A stretch of 64,000 nt of DNA from Tupaia tana (GCA_026018925.1 JAKSZU010000008.1:12379626-12443625), one strand, 5' to 3'; positions 42,757 to 54,478 are shown, numbered from the stretch's first letter. Numbers and translations: made by a program. Notes: generated by a model from the sequence alone, not told the origin.

Positions 42757-43725
42757 ATGACTAGGAACAATCGCAGAGGCTCAAGAAATATGAGCAACCA
42801 AGAAAAGGCCTCTCCCCCAAGGGAAATCATCAAAACTACACCACCCACAGTCAATACAATGGACGTCATGGACATGTCTGATAAGGAATTCAGATTATTT
42901 GTAGTGACCAAACTAACTGAGATGGAAGAGAAAAGAGACAAGGAGCTCCAGGAGATGAGGAAGTCCTTCAATGACTTGAAAGAAGAAATGGATACCTTAA
43001 ACAAGAACCAGATGGAACTTTTAGGATTGAAGAATGTGATACAGGAAATCAAAACCTCCCTTGAAAGTATTAAAAGTAGGTTAGACCAGGCAGAAGATCA
43101 AATCTCCAACGTAGAAGACAAAACATCTGACCTAGAAAAAAGTATCAAGAAGATTGAGAAAACAACCATGAAAAATGAGGATAATATACGAGGAATACTG
43201 GATACTATTAAGCGCCCCAACATCCGGATAATTGGTATTCCAGAAGAGGAAGAAAATAATAAGGGCCTAGATAATTTATTCCACGAAATCCTGGAAGAAA
43301 ACTTTCCAAATCTAGAAAGGCATTCAAGTATCCAGACCCAGGAAATACATAGGACCCCGGGTAGAATCAACCCAAGAAGATCTTCTCCAAGGCACATTAT
43401 AGCCAGACTGGCAAAAACAACAGATAAAGACAAGATACTAAAGTTGGCAAGAGGGAAACGCCAGGTTACTTACAAAGGACACCCCATCAGGCTAACATCG
43501 GATCTCTCGGCCGAAACAATGCAGGAAAGGAAAGAATGGGAAAGCATAGTAAAAGTGTTGAGTGAAAAACAATTTCAACCAAGAATACTATACCCGGCAA
43601 AATTATCTTTCATATGGGAAAAAAAGATAAAAACATTCTCAAATAAACAAAATTTGAAGGAATTTACCAACTCCAGACCAGCTCTTCAAGAAGTTCTGAA
43701 GGGAGTATTATACCAGGAAAGCTAA
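42757..43725 (+). CDS. L1 ORF1p, RNA-binding chaperone
   Basis: 322 residues, close to the usual 330-370. It coats L1 RNA as a trimer in the cytoplasmic RNP. A basic N-terminus (NNRRGSRN) is followed by a long heptad-rich coiled coil (about residues 45-145, with the KNQMELLGLKN segment). The RRM-like core begins at about 152 (RPNIRIIGIPEEEE) and the C-terminal domain contains PRHIIARLAKTTDKDKIL and RGKRQVTYKGHPIRL. The start at 42757 gives a full N-terminus and follows the monomeric 5'UTR. No internal stop. The gap to ORF2 is 42 bp, so ORF2 translation would depend on reinitiation as in other L1s. Confidence 0.95.
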   Translation: MTRNNRRGSRNMSNQEKASPPREIIKTTPPTVNTMDVMDMSDKEFRLFVVTKLTEMEEKRDKELQEMRKSFNDLKEEMDTLNKNQMELLGLKNVIQEIKTSLESIKSRLDQAEDQISNVEDKTSDLEKSIKKIEKTTMKNEDNIRGILDTIKRPNIRIIGIPEEEENNKGLDNLFHEILEENFPNLERHSSIQTQEIHRTPGRINPRRSSPRHIIARLAKTTDKDKILKLARGKRQVTYKGHPIRLTSDLSAETMQERKEWESIVKVLSEKQFQPRILYPAKLSFIWEKKIKTFSNKQNLKEFTNSRPALQEVLKGVLYQES

Positions 43726-43767
43726 AAATCAGAGACAGTTACACGAGAACAAAAAGCAATCAAGATA

Positions 43768-46700
43768 ATGGCTCACTTAATGATAGGATCAGGTATGGAA
43801 ATATCAATAATTACATTGAATGTCAATGGATTAAATTCTCCAGTTAAGAGACATAGACTGGCTGAATGGATAAGAAAACAGAAACCCTCTATCTGTTGCC
43901 TACAAGAAACGCACCTTATGGATAAAGACATACATAGACTAACAGTCAAGGGCTGGAAAAAGATACTCCATGCAAATGGAAATCAAAAAAAGGCTGGAGT
44001 AGCGATATTGATCTCAGACAAAATAGATTTCAAGACAAAGACTGTAAGAAGAGACAAAGAAGGGCATTATATAATAGTAAATGGGGTAATCCAGCAAGAA
44101 GACATAACCCTTATAAATATCTATGCACCCAACTCAGGTGCACCTAAATATGTGAAGGAAAGACTGCTGGAGCTAAAAGGAGAAATAGGGAGAAATACTA
44201 TAATTGTTGGAGATCTCAACACCCCATTATCTCCTATAGACAGATCTTCTAGACAGAAAATAAATAGAGAGATACAGGACTTAAATGATACTATAAATGG
44301 AATGGGCTTGACAGATATCTATAGAACTTTCCACCCTACATCCGCAACATATACATTTTTCTCACCCCGACATGGGACCTTTTCAAAGATAGATCATATA
44401 TTAGGACACAAATCAAGCCTTTATAGATTCAAAGGCATAGAAACTGTACCCAGCATCTTCTCTGACCATGATGGAATTAAACTCAAGATTAATTCCAAGA
44501 CACAACCCCGAAGATACACGAACACATGGAGACTGAACAACCTACTTCTGAATGACTTCTTCACTACTGAAGAAATTAAGGTTGAAATAAAAAAATTTAT
44601 GGAAACTAATGATAATGAGTACACAAGTGTCCAGAATCTATGGGACACAGCAAAAGCAGTCATAAGAGGGAAATTCATAGCAATTAGTGCACATAAGAAA
44701 AGGATAGAAAGATGGCAAGTAGATAACTTATCATCATGCCTCAGAGAATTGGAAAAACAACAACAAACAAACCCCCAAAATGCCAGGCAAAAAGAAATAA
44801 TAAAGGTTCGAGCAGAAATAAATGAAATAGAAAATAAACGAACCATACAGAAAATAAATGAAAGCAAAAGCTGGTTCTTTGAAAAGATTAACAAGATCGA
44901 CACACCATTGGCTAGACTGATTAAGAAGAAGAAAGAAAGAAACCAGATTAATCAAATATGTGATGAAACAGGCAATATTATCACAGACATAGCAGAAATA
45001 CAAAATATCATTAGAGGATACTATGAGCAACTTTACGCCAACAAACAAGATAACCTGGAGGAGATGGACAAATTCCTGGATGCATATAATCTACCAAGAT
45101 TGGATCAGGAAGACATAGAGGACCTGAATAGACCCATAACAAGCCAGGAGATTGAATCAGTAATAAATAATCTCCCAACAAAGAAAAGCCCAGGCCCAGA
45201 TGGCTTCACTTGTGAATTCTACAAAACTTTTAAGGAAGAGTTAACCCCTATCCTACTAAAATTATTTCTAAAGATTCAAAAGGAAGGAAACCTTCCAAAT
45301 TCATTTTATGAAGCCTCCATCATCCTCATCCCCAAAACAGATAAAGATATGACAAAAAAGGAAAACTACAGACCGATATCATTGATGAATATAGATGCGA
45401 AAATTCTCAACAAGATACTCGCAAACCGTACCCAACAACATATAACAAAGATCATTCATCACGATCAGGTAGGCTTTATACCAGGGATGCAAGGGTGGTT
45501 TAATATACGCAAGACCATAAATGTAATACACCACATTAACAGAAAGAAAGATAAAAACCATATGATCATCTCAATTGATGCGGAGAAAGCATTTGATAAA
45601 ATACAACATCCTTTTATGATTAAGACTCTCAGTAAGATTGGTATAGAAGGGTCATTTCTGAACACAATAAAAGCAATCTATGAAAAACCTACAGCTAACA
45701 TTATACTGAATGGGGAAAAGCTGAAAGCTTTTCCTCTGAAAACAGGTACTAGGCAAGGCTGCCCACTTTCTCCACTGCTCTTTAATATAGTACTGGAAGT
45801 CTTAGCTATTGCAATCAGAGAAGAGAATAATATTAAAGGCATTCGAATAGGCAAAGAAGAATTGAAAATATCTTTATTTGCAGATGACATGATGGTATAC
45901 TTAGAAGACCCAAAGGTATCCATGAAAAAACTGCTTGAAGTAATAAGTGAATACAGTAAGGTGGCAGGATACAAAATTAATATCCAAAAATCTATAGCAT
46001 TTCTATTTATGAACAACAAGTTGAACGAAGCAGAGCTGAAGAAAGGAATCCCTTTCACTGTAGCCACAAGGTGTATAAGATACCTAGGGATAAACCTAAC
46101 TAAGAAAGTCAAAGACCTTTATAAAGAAAACTACGAAAATCTTAAAAGAGACATTGAAAGTGACATAAAAATGTGGAAGGACATCCCATGCTCCTGGATT
46201 GGAAGAATTAACATAATCAAAATGGCAATTCTACCCAAATTAATCTACATGTTTAATGCAATTCCAATCAAAATACCAGAGATATTCTTCAGAGATCTAG
46301 AAAAGACAATCATAGAATTTGTCTGGAACCATAAAAGACCTCGTATTGCAAAAGCAATCCTGCGCAAGAAGAATGGAGTAGGAGGCATATCACTCCCTGA
46401 TCCCAAGATATACTATAAAGCTGTGGTCATCAAAACAGCATGGTATTGGCATAAAAACAGACAAGTGGACCAATGGAAGAGAATAGAGACCCCAGAAATA
46501 ACCCCCAAAGCTTACAGCCAACTGATCTTTGACAAAGGATATCAGTCAATCCATTGGGAAAAGGAAAACATCTTTAGTAAATGGTCCTGGAAAAACTGGG
46601 TATCCACCTGCAGAAAGATGAAACTGAACCCCCATCTTTCACCATTAACAACAGTCAACTCAAAATGGATCAAAGATCTGAACCTAAGACCTCAAACAAT

Positions 46701-47667
46701 AAAACTACTGGTGGAAAATGCTGGGGAAACTCTGGGGGACATTGGAGTAGGCAAAGACTTCTTAAATAAGACTCCCAAAGCACAGGCAATAATCCCTAAA
46801 ATAGACAAGTGGAACTATATTAGACTAAGAAGTTTCTGCACAGCAAAGGACACAGTAACAAGTGTGAACCGACAACCCTCAGAATGGGAAAATATTTTTG
46901 TTAAATATACCTCAGACAAGGGACTGATAACCAGAATACATAGGGAACTCAAGTGCCTTATGCAAAAAAAAATGATGAACCCAATTAAAAGATGGGAAAA
47001 TGAGCTGAACAAAAGTCTCTCTAAGGAAGACATACGAACAGCCAAAAAGTATGTGAGAAAATGCTCAACATCCCTCATCATAAGGGAGATGCAGATAAAA
47101 ACTACAATGAGATACCACCTAACCCCTGTCAGAATGGCAAAGATTAAGAATATAAAAAGTGATAAGTGTTGGCGGAGATGTGGTGAAAAGGGAACCCTCC
47201 TACACTGTTGGTGGGAATGTAAACTAGTTCAACCACTGTGGAGAACAATATGGAGGTTCCTCAAAGATCTACAAATAGAACTACCATTTGATCCAGCAAT
47301 CCCACTTCTGGGTATTTACCCAAAAGACAGGAGAACGCTCAGTCAGAAAAGTGCTTGCACATCAATGTTTATTGCAGCATTATTCACAATTGCCAAGACA
47401 TGGAACCAACCTAAATGTCCACAAACTGATGAATGGATTGGAAAAGTGTGGTATATATACTCTATGGAATACTACTCAGCCATAAAAAATAACAAGACCC
47501 TGGAATTTGATAGAAAATGGTCAGATATGGAGGATATATTGCTGAGTGAAGTAAGCCAGGCTATGAAAGAAAGATATTGTATGTATCCACTCAGTATATA
47601 CCGACTATCAGCACTCTATAATAGAGAGCAAAAAATTGGAGGACATAAAAGCAGTGAAGGTACTTAA
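43768..47667 (+). CDS. L1 ORF2p, endonuclease and reverse transcriptase
   Basis: Uninterrupted frame of 1,299 codons. The Met at 43780 aligns with the human ORF2p start, giving 1,295 residues (human 1,275). Numbered from there, the AP-like endonuclease has N14 (TLNVNGL), E43 (QETHL), [21 protein letters not shown] and SDHDGI. The reverse transcriptase has [12 protein letters not shown] and the catalytic F-A-D-D with D702/D703 (codons at 45883-45888). The cysteine-rich end has the C-x3-C-x7-H-x4-C pattern at about 1130-1147 ([15 protein letters not shown]). ORF2p nicks target DNA and primes cDNA on it. Every catalytic residue I can check is present. Confidence 0.96.
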   Translation: MAHLMIGSGMEISIITLNVNGLNSPVKRHRLAEWIRKQKPSICCLQETHLMDKDIHRLTVKGWKKILHANGNQKKAGVAILISDKIDFKTKTVRRDKEGHYIIVNGVIQQEDITLINIYAPNSGAPKYVKERLLELKGEIGRNTIIVGDLNTPLSPIDRSSRQKINREIQDLNDTINGMGLTDIYRTFHPTSATYTFFSPRHGTFSKIDHILGHKSSLYRFKGIETVPSIFSDHDGIKLKINSKTQPRRYTNTWRLNNLLLNDFFTTEEIKVEIKKFMETNDNEYTSVQNLWDTAKAVIRGKFIAISAHKKRIERWQVDNLSSCLRELEKQQQTNPQNARQKEIIKVRAEINEIENKRTIQKINESKSWFFEKINKIDTPLARLIKKKKERNQINQICDETGNIITDIAEIQNIIRGYYEQLYANKQDNLEEMDKFLDAYNLPRLDQEDIEDLNRPITSQEIESVINNLPTKKSPGPDGFTCEFYKTFKEELTPILLKLFLKIQKEGNLPNSFYEASIILIPKTDKDMTKKENYRPISLMNIDAKILNKILANRTQQHITKIIHHDQVGFIPGMQGWFNIRKTINVIHHINRKKDKNHMIISIDAEKAFDKIQHPFMIKTLSKIGIEGSFLNTIKAIYEKPTANIILNGEKLKAFPLKTGTRQGCPLSPLLFNIVLEVLAIAIREENNIKGIRIGKEELKISLFADDMMVYLEDPKVSMKKLLEVISEYSKVAGYKINIQKSIAFLFMNNKLNEAELKKGIPFTVATRCIRYLGINLTKKVKDLYKENYENLKRDIESDIKMWKDIPCSWIGRINIIKMAILPKLIYMFNAIPIKIPEIFFRDLEKTIIEFVWNHKRPRIAKAILRKKNGVGGISLPDPKIYYKAVVIKTAWYWHKNRQVDQWKRIETPEITPKAYSQLIFDKGYQSIHWEKENIFSKWSWKNWVSTCRKMKLNPHLSPLTTVNSKWIKDLNLRPQTIKLLVENAGETLGDIGVGKDFLNKTPKAQAIIPKIDKWNYIRLRSFCTAKDTVTSVNRQPSEWENIFVKYTSDKGLITRIHRELKCLMQKKMMNPIKRWENELNKSLSKEDIRTAKKYVRKCSTSLIIREMQIKTTMRYHLTPVRMAKIKNIKSDKCWRRCGEKGTLLHCWWECKLVQPLWRTIWRFLKDLQIELPFDPAIPLLGIYPKDRRTLSQKSACTSMFIAALFTIAKTWNQPKCPQTDEWIGKVWYIYSMEYYSAIKNNKTLEFDRKWSDMEDILLSEVSQAMKERYCMYPLSIYRLSALYNREQKIGGHKSSEGT

Positions 47668-48100
47668 CGAGAATAGGACAGTGTGGAATGGGGGAAGTGA
47701 AGAGAAGAGAATAGAGAAAGATAACAAGTGAACAATAGAGAGGCAGGACATTAGTGAGAAACAGATATGGCTTATTAACTGTTGATGTTGACATGTATAG
47801 TATTCTCAACTGGATTTGTCTGAGAAGTATTTCATGATAGGCAAAGTATTTGTACAAGCAAAATGAGAAATAGCAATTGACTGTTTTAAAAAATAATTAG
47901 AATAATAATAATAATGATTGGGGAAAACATAGAAAAGATATTGGATGTTAAAGTGGGGAGATTAATGTCTCTGTACTGACTGACATGCATGGCATTCCCT
48001 TTTGAAAAAGCAATGTAATACACTGTAAAGTTATATGTAATTCAATGTAATATAAAGAAGAATATGATGATAATAAAAAAATATATATAAAAAAAAAAAA
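47668..48100 (+). other. L1 3'UTR and poly(A)
   Basis: About 400 bp, A-rich, with a short G-rich patch at 47,690 and AATAAA at 48072-48077 before the tail. Its sequence differs from the 3'UTR type seen at 11736, 12523 and 19500 but matches the fragment at 18989-19209. Confidence 0.9.
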
Positions 48101-48770
48101 AAAACTCACGCCAGGCGCGTGTGCGTGTGTGCCCAAGATCCTGAGAGGAGAATGGAGGAGAAGGGATTGCGGCCTGGCCATCCCCCCTGTGGGTGATTTC
48201 TCGCTTTCTATCTCTCTGTCACTCTTTGTCTCTCTGGCAAGCGCACGTGCCCTATAACGAAAACCTCTCCAAAAAAAAACTTAATGGATGAGGAGCTCCT
48301 TCTCATGGATGAGCAAAGAAATCGTTTCTTGAGATGGAGTTTCCTCCTGGTTAAGGTGCTGTGAACGCTGTTAAAACAACAACAAAGCATTTAGAGTATT
48401 TCATCAATGTAGTTGATAAAACAGCAGCAGGGTTTGGAAAGAATGACTCCACTTTTGGGAAAAGTTCTACTGTGTGTACAATGCTGTGAAACAATATAGC
48501 ATGCACAAAGAAATCATTTGTGAGCAGAAAAGTCAGTGTGTCAGATAGCACAACACCTTTGTTGTGTGATCATAAGAAAGCGTTACCACAGAAACCCCAG
48601 TCAGCAACCATTCACATTGAGAAAAACTCCACCAGCAAATGATTGTGATTTACTCAGATAATATTAGCATTTTTGAAGCAATATTCTTTAATTAAAGTAT
48701 GGGCTTTGTTTTATGAAGACTTTATGGTATTGTACATTTTAGACAGTATGGTATAATGTAAACAAAACTT

Positions 48771-48972
48771 TAATTTTTTTTTAATTTTAAGATAAGATCT
48801 TGCTATGTCACAATCCTCCTGCCTTGGCCTCCCAAGCAGCTGGTGCTACAGGTGCACACCACCATGCCTCTCTTTTAGGGTAGGCTGGGAAATGAACCTG
48901 GGACTCCATATGGCTTCAATTTGCCAAATAAGAGTACTGATCAATGGACATTACCTGGATTTGGGTCAAATA
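48771..48972 (-). mobile_element. Chimeric tRNA/7SL SINE, antisense, in Tigger1
   Basis: Left part is 7SL/Alu-like in reverse (GATAAGATCTTGCTATGTCAC, CTGCCTTGGCCTCCCAAGC, AGCTGGTGCTACAGGTGC, CACCACCATGCC). Right part has a reversed tRNA-like box B (GGAAATGAACC). Tigger1 text resumes at TTTTATATGCACTGG. Confidence 0.75.
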
Positions 48973-49691
48973 TCAATTTTATATGCACTGGAAGATAAAA
49001 AAAATTTGTGTGATTTCCTTTATGGCAGTATTTGCTTTATTGTGGTGATCAGAAACTGGACTGTCATTGCTCTGAGCTATGTCTGTGTATTCAGTCTGTG
49101 GATCATTTTGTGGAGAACTGGCATGCTAGCAATATTGTTTCTTCCAATGCAGAAATGTTGTATCTCTTCATTTATTTAAAATGTATTTTATTTTTGTCAA
49201 TACTTTGTAGTTTCCAGTCTGTAAATAATAGTATATATTTAGTTAGGCTTATACATAAATATTTCATTTTGGTGTTATTGTAAATAATATTGCTTTTTCA
49301 ATTCTTATTCCCAGTAATTTCAGCTAATATATAAAAACACAAATTATTGTTACTGTTTAATAACCGTGTATTCTGTGGCCTAGGACTTTTCTTTTCATAA
49401 ACTCCGCTTTCTTTATATACATTTATGTCATCTGTGGATACATTTTTATTTCTTCCTTTCAGTCTGTATGCCTTTTATTATTTTCTTCACTTTGTTGCAA
49501 TGCCTTGGACTTCCAGTTTGGGAAGAGCAGTGGTAATAAAAGACATCATTCCCTTTTTCCAGGTCTGAGAGAGAATGCTGGGTCATTTCACTGTTCTCCT
49601 CTGAAGAATGCTACTTTTTGTCTTAACAACCACCATCCCAGTTAGATCAAATTTAAAATTCTATCCAAATTTTTAAAATAAATAAATAAAT

Positions 49692-49855
49692 AACACACCA
49701 TGCACATGTGTGCGCATGCCCAAAATCCTGAAGGGAGAAATGGAGAAGGGATTTCAGTGTGACCATCCTCCATGAAGAATGCTTTCTCATCTTCCCTTTC
49801 TTTCTCTCTGTCTCTCTGTCTGATGCACACACATGCCCTCTAGCAAAATTTTTTA
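49692..49855 (+). mobile_element. SINE-A, 5'-truncated
   Basis: Begins in the spacer (CACCATGCACATGTGTGCGC), then CCCAAAATCCTGAAGGGAG, CT run, CATGCCCTCTAGCAAAATTT. The head is replaced by an AAAT run. Confidence 0.75.
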
Positions 49856-49859
49856 AATG

Positions 49860-50305
49860 AAGAAGAAAAGATAAGACTATTTTGTCTTCAATAGATGGGG
49901 TTTCCGATGTCAATTCAGTGTCCAAAGCATTTACAATGCTATTTGGATCTTCCCAGCATACTTACCTTGCAAAGGTTAATCTGGAACTTAGTTCTCAAAT
50001 CCTCTGCTTTGTGTCTTTGATTTATTTCACATATACATAGCTCAGAAACTTATGCCAGGTCACACGGAATTAAGGGATGCCCTTCTCTAGCTCTCTGAAT
50101 CCAGGATTTCTCCTACAGTCGCTGGTCCCCACTCTTTCTTTCTTATTCCTCCTGTCAGAAAGAGTCATGGGAGTTTAGTCTCCCACTGACATGCAGTTCT
50201 ACACAACTGAAAATCTACCTTTATGCATCATTATTCAGCTTTTGATTTTTGTCCCTAACCTACCCACTGTTTTCTTTTGGGGATCCTGAAGTAATTGCCT
50301 CTTGT
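49860..50305. other. Unassigned stretch
   Basis: No gene or repeat recognised. Confidence 0.3.
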
Positions 50306-50320
50306 ATTCTGACCAGTTTT

Positions 50321-50686
50321 GCTTTGTTTTCATTTTTTTGAGAGAGGTTTTGTTTGTTTGTTTGTTTGTTTTGTTGTTGTTGGTTTTCTGTTGTGGTGGT
50401 GGTTTTTGTTGTTTTGTTTTGTTTTGTTTTTCTATAAGGCATGTGCGCTTGCCAGAGAGCAGACAGAGACAGAGAGAGAGACAGGAAGTGAGAAATCACG
50501 CCCCCCCCAACACACACACACACCAGGGAGGATGACCACATTGCAATCCCTTTTCCTCCCTTCTCCCCTTGGGATTTTGGGCACACATGCACATGAGTTG
50601 CAAGCCATTGGGTCTGGGATTCAAATCTTGGTCAACCATTTGGAAGTCTAGCGACATAACCATTATGCCACCTGCTGGTTCCCTGC
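50321..50686 (-). mobile_element. SINE-A, antisense, with expanded TTTG/GTTT tract and TSD
   Basis: GAGAGAGGTTTTG is followed by about 80 bp of TTTG, GTT and GGTGGT repeats before TCTATAAGGCATGTGCGC. The copy ends CACCTGCTGGTTCCC. CTGACCAGTTTT at 50309-50320 and 50687-50698. Confidence 0.88.
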
Positions 50687-50699
50687 CTGACCAGTTTTT

Positions 50700-51384
50700 A
50701 TTTGTAATCTGTTGTAGTCAGCTTAGTTTGTCTTGGTCAAAGCTGGAAGCCACCTTGAATCTCCTTTAATTTACAGAGTAACCATTTCTATTCCACTGAG
50801 CTATTGGCTTTTTGAAGATACTATATCAGTTAGCTTGTACCGTGTACTGCGAGGATTAAATGAGATAATGCTCATAGTTTAGCAAGATTTCTGAAACAGA
50901 GTCACTGGTTAACCAAACAGGGATATGATTTTACTCAAGTAACCAGGAGTTGAGAGGTGCCTAGGCCAGGTTGGTGGAGTTGCCTAAGGCCATGATCTGG
51001 AATCCAGACCACCTGGCTTCTCACTCCATTACTCTGATGCAAATTATCCCCTGTCTGCTGGCCTAGGGGCCCTGCAGGCCAAGGTCACTTAGCTCAAAAG
51101 CTCATTAATAATACATTCAAATTCTTATATATCCAGTTAGTTTTAAATAGCCCAAACAAGCATATTTTCAGACATTAGGAGCATGTCTTCTTTGCATACA
51201 GTATAAAGCTTCATCTCACATTTTAGCCACAGGTAAGATACAGTTTTGTGTTTATGAGACCGGAAGTTGCTATGACCTTTTGAAGCTCTCTGATCTGAGA
51301 CCCCTGGCTGTGCGGCTGGGTGATTCTCCCCCTCCAAAATCCATGATAAAATTTAATTGTCATTGTAGCAGTATTTTTAGGAAG
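50700..51384. other. Mostly unassigned, possible MIR pieces
   Basis: TGTACTGCGAGGATTAAATGAG ATAATGC near 50840 and the GATCTGGAATCCAGACCACC block near 50990 look like MIR core fragments. The rest is unassigned. Confidence 0.4.
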
Positions 51385-51690
51385 TGATAAGGTCATGAGG
51401 GCTCTGCCCTCACAAATGGGTTAGTGCCGTAATCTCAGGAGGGAGTTGGTTATCACGGGAGTGGGCCCTTGATAAAAGGCATGAGTTTGGTTTGATTTCC
51501 TCTCTCTTTCTCATGCACTCGCTTGCCCTTTTACCTTCTGCCATGGGATAGTGCAGCACAAAGGCCTTTGCTAGATGCCAGCACCACACTCTTGGACTCC
51601 CTGGACTCCAGAACCATGAGCCAAATAAACTTCTATTGTTCATAAATGGCCCAGCCTCAGGTTTTCTGCTGTAACAAAAGAAAACAGATG
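51385..51690 (+). mobile_element. MaLR (MLT1-like) LTR 3' part, sense
   Basis: GGTCATGAGGGCTCTGCCCT, CACAAATGGGTTAGTGCCG, CCTTCTGCCATGGGATAGTG, GGACTCCAGAACCATGAGCC, AAATAAACTTCTATTGTTC and TTTTCTGCTGTAAC follow the 3' half of an MLT1-type LTR. Confidence 0.7.
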
Positions 51691-52600
51691 AAGGCACCAA
51701 GACGCGTAGCCCCTGTTCCCACCTCCTCTCCCTGGGAGTTCCCTTGTCCTCCCATGCTCTCGTTCTGGACGGCAGGCTCCTTGCTGTGACTCCTGCTCAG
51801 TCTCACCCTGTGAGGCCATCCCCTTCCATGCATCCCGGCCCAGGAGATGCCCAGTAAGGCCTGCAATGGGGCAATGGCTCTCGGGGTCATATCTTTTCTC
51901 CTTGATCAGCTCCCAAATCTCTCAAATTCTACAAGCTCTCAGGGTATAGCTTTCATTCTCATGCCTGCAGGGTGGCTGCTCCTTTTTCTGGCATCAGGCT
52001 TTTTTTTTCCCCCAGGAAAAGAAAGAGAAAGGGTAAATTAAAAGGGCATGTGCCATATGAGTGTATCATTGTTTTATCAGAAAAGCAGCTCTCCTACAAG
52101 TGTCCATGAGAGGTTAATAGGTCCATTTGTACATCATTATTCAAAATGGCAAGAGTTTGGAGAGGTGAGTATTTAAACCATAGAAACCTTCATGACCTGA
52201 ATGAAATCCATTCTGTAGAAAGTTAAGAGGAGAAGAATGCTGTATCAACAATATAATAGTAGAATTACTGAATGATGTTGTATTGGTATAGTGAATAGTA
52301 TAAAATCACAAATATAAGCATATAAGCTTTTCTTCTCTCATTGTTCTCTACGCTTTGCCCAGTGGTAGTCAGTAAAATCTACAGGAGGTAGAAAAAAATG
52401 AGTTACAGCCAGAACCCATCCTCTGTGTATCGCTGGGATTCAAGTGAACAGAATGTGGCCTAATTCAAAATTCAACATTCGCATGAACTTTGATATGGAA
52501 TTCTTTTTATATAAAGTGATTATCATTTCTACTGGATTCCTGATATATAATAGATGCACTCGGGTCTCCAGTGAGATGGTGTGACAAATCCATGGGATTC
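51691..52600. other. Unassigned stretch
   Basis: The first 300 bp are mildly GC-rich. No gene or repeat recognised. Confidence 0.3.
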
Positions 52601-52602
52601 TG

Positions 52603-52985
52603 TCTTCGTCTGTTTTTGCATTGCTAACAGACATACCCGAGATGGGTGGTTTATGAAGAGACAGTGGTTATTAACTCACAATTTTGATGGCTAACAGTCC
52701 AAAGGCACCAATGTAGCACCAGGCCAGCCTACTACGTGCTGATGGAAGAACAGAAGATGGCAGGTCTGTACAAAGAGTGAGAAAGAGCTTCTGACAGCAC
52801 TCTCTTCGTAAGAACCAATTTTTATAAGAACTGGAGCTCATCATTAACGTATTCATGAGACTGGTCCCTCGACAATGCAATCATCACAACCCAAACGCCA
52901 CCCGCTAGGCTTCACCCTCTTCCAGCATCAGATTCCAAAACATGGGCCTTTAAGGGAACAAACCATCATGCAAACCATAGGAGAG
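52603..52985 (-). mobile_element. MaLR-type LTR, antisense
   Basis: CTGTTTTTGCATTGCTAACAG, ACATACCCGAGATGGGTGG, TTTATGAAGAGACAGTGGTT, GAAGATGGCAGGTCTG and the closing AAACCATCATGCAAACCATAG follow the reverse of an MST/MLT-type LTR. Confidence 0.65.
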
Positions 52986-53029
52986 TCCTTTTCTTCGGTA
53001 TGGCCTGATCAATGAAAAAACACATTTCA

Positions 53030-53276
53030 TGGGATCACCAGTTAGTGTAATGGCTGTGTCACTGGACTCCCATGTAGTCAACCGCAGCTCGAGTCCTGGA
53101 CCTGGTGGCTTAAACTCATGTCGGGTGTGTGTGTGTGCCCAAGATCCCAAGAGGAGAATGGAGGAGAAGGGATTGAGGCATGGCCATCTCCCCAGGGGGT
53201 GATTTCTCATTTTTTGTCTCTCTATCTCTCTGGCAAGTGCACATGCCCTATAGCAAAAACCTCCCCCCAAAAAAAG
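53030..53276 (+). mobile_element. SINE-A with TSD
   Basis: GGGATCACCAGTTAGTGTAATGG to TGCCCTATAGCAAAAACCTC. AAAAACACATTTCA / AAAAACATATTTCA flank it (to 53029 and from 53277). Confidence 0.9.
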
Positions 53277-53294
53277 AAAAACATATTTCAGAAG

Positions 53295-54225
53295 CCGCTC
53301 CATTAATATAATTACCATCCATAATATAAAGTCATGCCAGTTCATGGATTCTCGCTGCATGGAATTTAGCTCCTTTTGAATAGTTCTATTTTATGAGTAT
53401 GACCAGCAGTTATGTACATAAACATAAACACTTTTGCTAAAAATCGTTATATGAGCTCTTTAAAATATAGTAAGCAAAAATAGTTTTTTGTTTATTTTAC
53501 CAAACGAGCTATCTAACTTTTTAAAAATGAGGTAATTCACCAAATTTAAATGTATATTCTGATGAAATTTTCTCATTTGATACAAATGTCTTATTGGGGT
53601 ACGAATGGGGAGAAGGAACTGTTTAGGCACCTCAACCTAAACATTTCCTTCTCCCCATCTGTAGTCAGCCCTGGCTCCCCCACCCCAGCCCATCCCGTGC
53701 AGTCATCAGATGGCCTTCCTTGGGCAGTGCATCACTGTGCACTGAGCCGGCCCTTCCCAATCTTCTTAATGAAGTAGAAGGCCTGATTGAAATGACACAG
53801 TGCTTTGCAGGTTTTCCCCCTGTATGATAAATTTGTCTCCTCTCCACACCCTTTCTTTGAATATAAATTTCGTTCTCATACTTTGACATAGAACTAAAAT
53901 ATCGCCCCTGCTGGGAGACGTTCCTTGATTATCTTGGGAAGAGTTGGCTGCTCTGCCCACCGTGCTAGCAAGAGAAGTGTGATTTTCTTAATCCGTATGT
54001 TTATAAAGCATCTATCAAATCTCAAATAGGAAAAGAATATGTCAAAAGCACAGATGGCAAGGGTGCCCTCAGTCAGAGCGTGTCTCATCCCAGCATTTCT
54101 TTTATTTCTAAGCCCACTTAGAATTTCAGTGGGCAACTGGTTTTCTGTGGCTTATTGATCCAATTATGTGACTCCTCCACTAATACATTTCTCATGGACT
54201 TACCATCACAGTCACTATGAGGTTC
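53295..54225. other. Unassigned stretch
   Basis: Unique-looking, with no gene or repeat recognised. A short GC-rich patch is at 53,660-53,760. Confidence 0.3.
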
Positions 54226-54229
54226 TTGT

Positions 54230-54438
54230 TTTTAAAGTTCATTTATAGTTCATTTATTTCTTTCATGAGCAAGAGAGAGACAGACAGAGAACACCCCACA
54301 CAGGGCCCTGCAGTCCACTCCCAATTTCAGTGGGTCCTGGATCACGGGAATGTGTGTGCTTGGAAAAGGGAAATCCTCAGATGGGAACCAGAGCCCTTCC
54401 AGAGACTGCGTTGTACTGCTACGCCACAGTCCAGCCCT
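54230..54438 (-). mobile_element. SINE-C, antisense
   Basis: Tail AAGTTCATTTATAGTTC, CATGAGCAAGAGAGAGACAG, box B region (GGAACCAGAGCCC), and head ACGCCACAGTCCAGCCC on the minus strand. Confidence 0.7.
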
Positions 54439-54478
54439 ACCCGAGGTCCTTGACTGCAGGCCTGTCACATTCTTTTTT

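Larger units (their letters stand above)
42090..48100 (+). mobile_element. Full-length L1 retrotransposon, both ORFs open, with TSD
   Basis: A 6,011-bp insertion bounded by AAAACTCACGCCAGG at 42075-42089 and 48101-48115, with a poly(A) tail. Order: monomeric 5'UTR, ORF1 (42757), 42-bp spacer, ORF2 (43768 or 43780), 3'UTR and AATAAA at 48072. Nothing visible is truncated or stopped, so it may be retrotransposition-competent or very recently so. It would also supply enzymes for the SINEs around it. Confidence 0.95.
41995..48275 (+). mobile_element. SINE-A split by a full-length L1, with TSD
   Basis: Left part 41995-42089 (GGACCAGCAGTTAGCGTAACGG to CACGCCAGG), right part 48116-48275 (CGCGTGTGCGTGTGTGCCC to CCTATAACGAAAACCTCTCC). 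The SINE's own duplication AAAACTTAATGAATGAGG is at 41977-41994 and, as AAAACTTAATGGATGAGG, at 48276-48293. Confidence 0.93.
40648..49085 (+). mobile_element. Tigger1 DNA transposon, interrupted, transposase dead
   Basis: Starts CAGGCATACCTCATTTTATT after TA and ends near GAGCTATGTCTG. Internal text (CTAGGCCTCTTGCAACAAAC, AGTGCTACTCCAGTGAACAC-like, GCCAATGCTCATTCATCATTCC, GACTTTCAAGTCTTATTATTTAAG in parts) is the pogo-like transposase of Tigger1. An internal 5' part is deleted near 40738. Many frameshifts; no transposase can be made. Interrupted by SINE-A with its L1 (41995-48275) and by a tRNA/7SL SINE (48771-48972). Confidence 0.88.
38630..49610 (-). mobile_element. Old L1M, antisense, host of a nested stack
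   Basis: The 3' end is at the left (TTTATTGAACTTACATACAATA), then reverse ORF2 text (CCTAGGAGCAGGATTGCTAA, CTAGTTTGTCCTTGTATTC, GATGACTGTAGCTTTTGAAC) up to 40647. It resumes at 49086 (GTGGATCATTTTGTGGAGAA CTGGCATGC, TTCTTCCAATGCAGAAATG) on the far side of Tigger1. SINE-A copies at 38710 and 39653 also interrupt it. All frames are lost. Confidence 0.75.

Noticed and set aside
44421-46112. Antisense open frames of 104-160 codons
   Set aside because: Shadows of the intact L1 ORF2 on the opposite strand.
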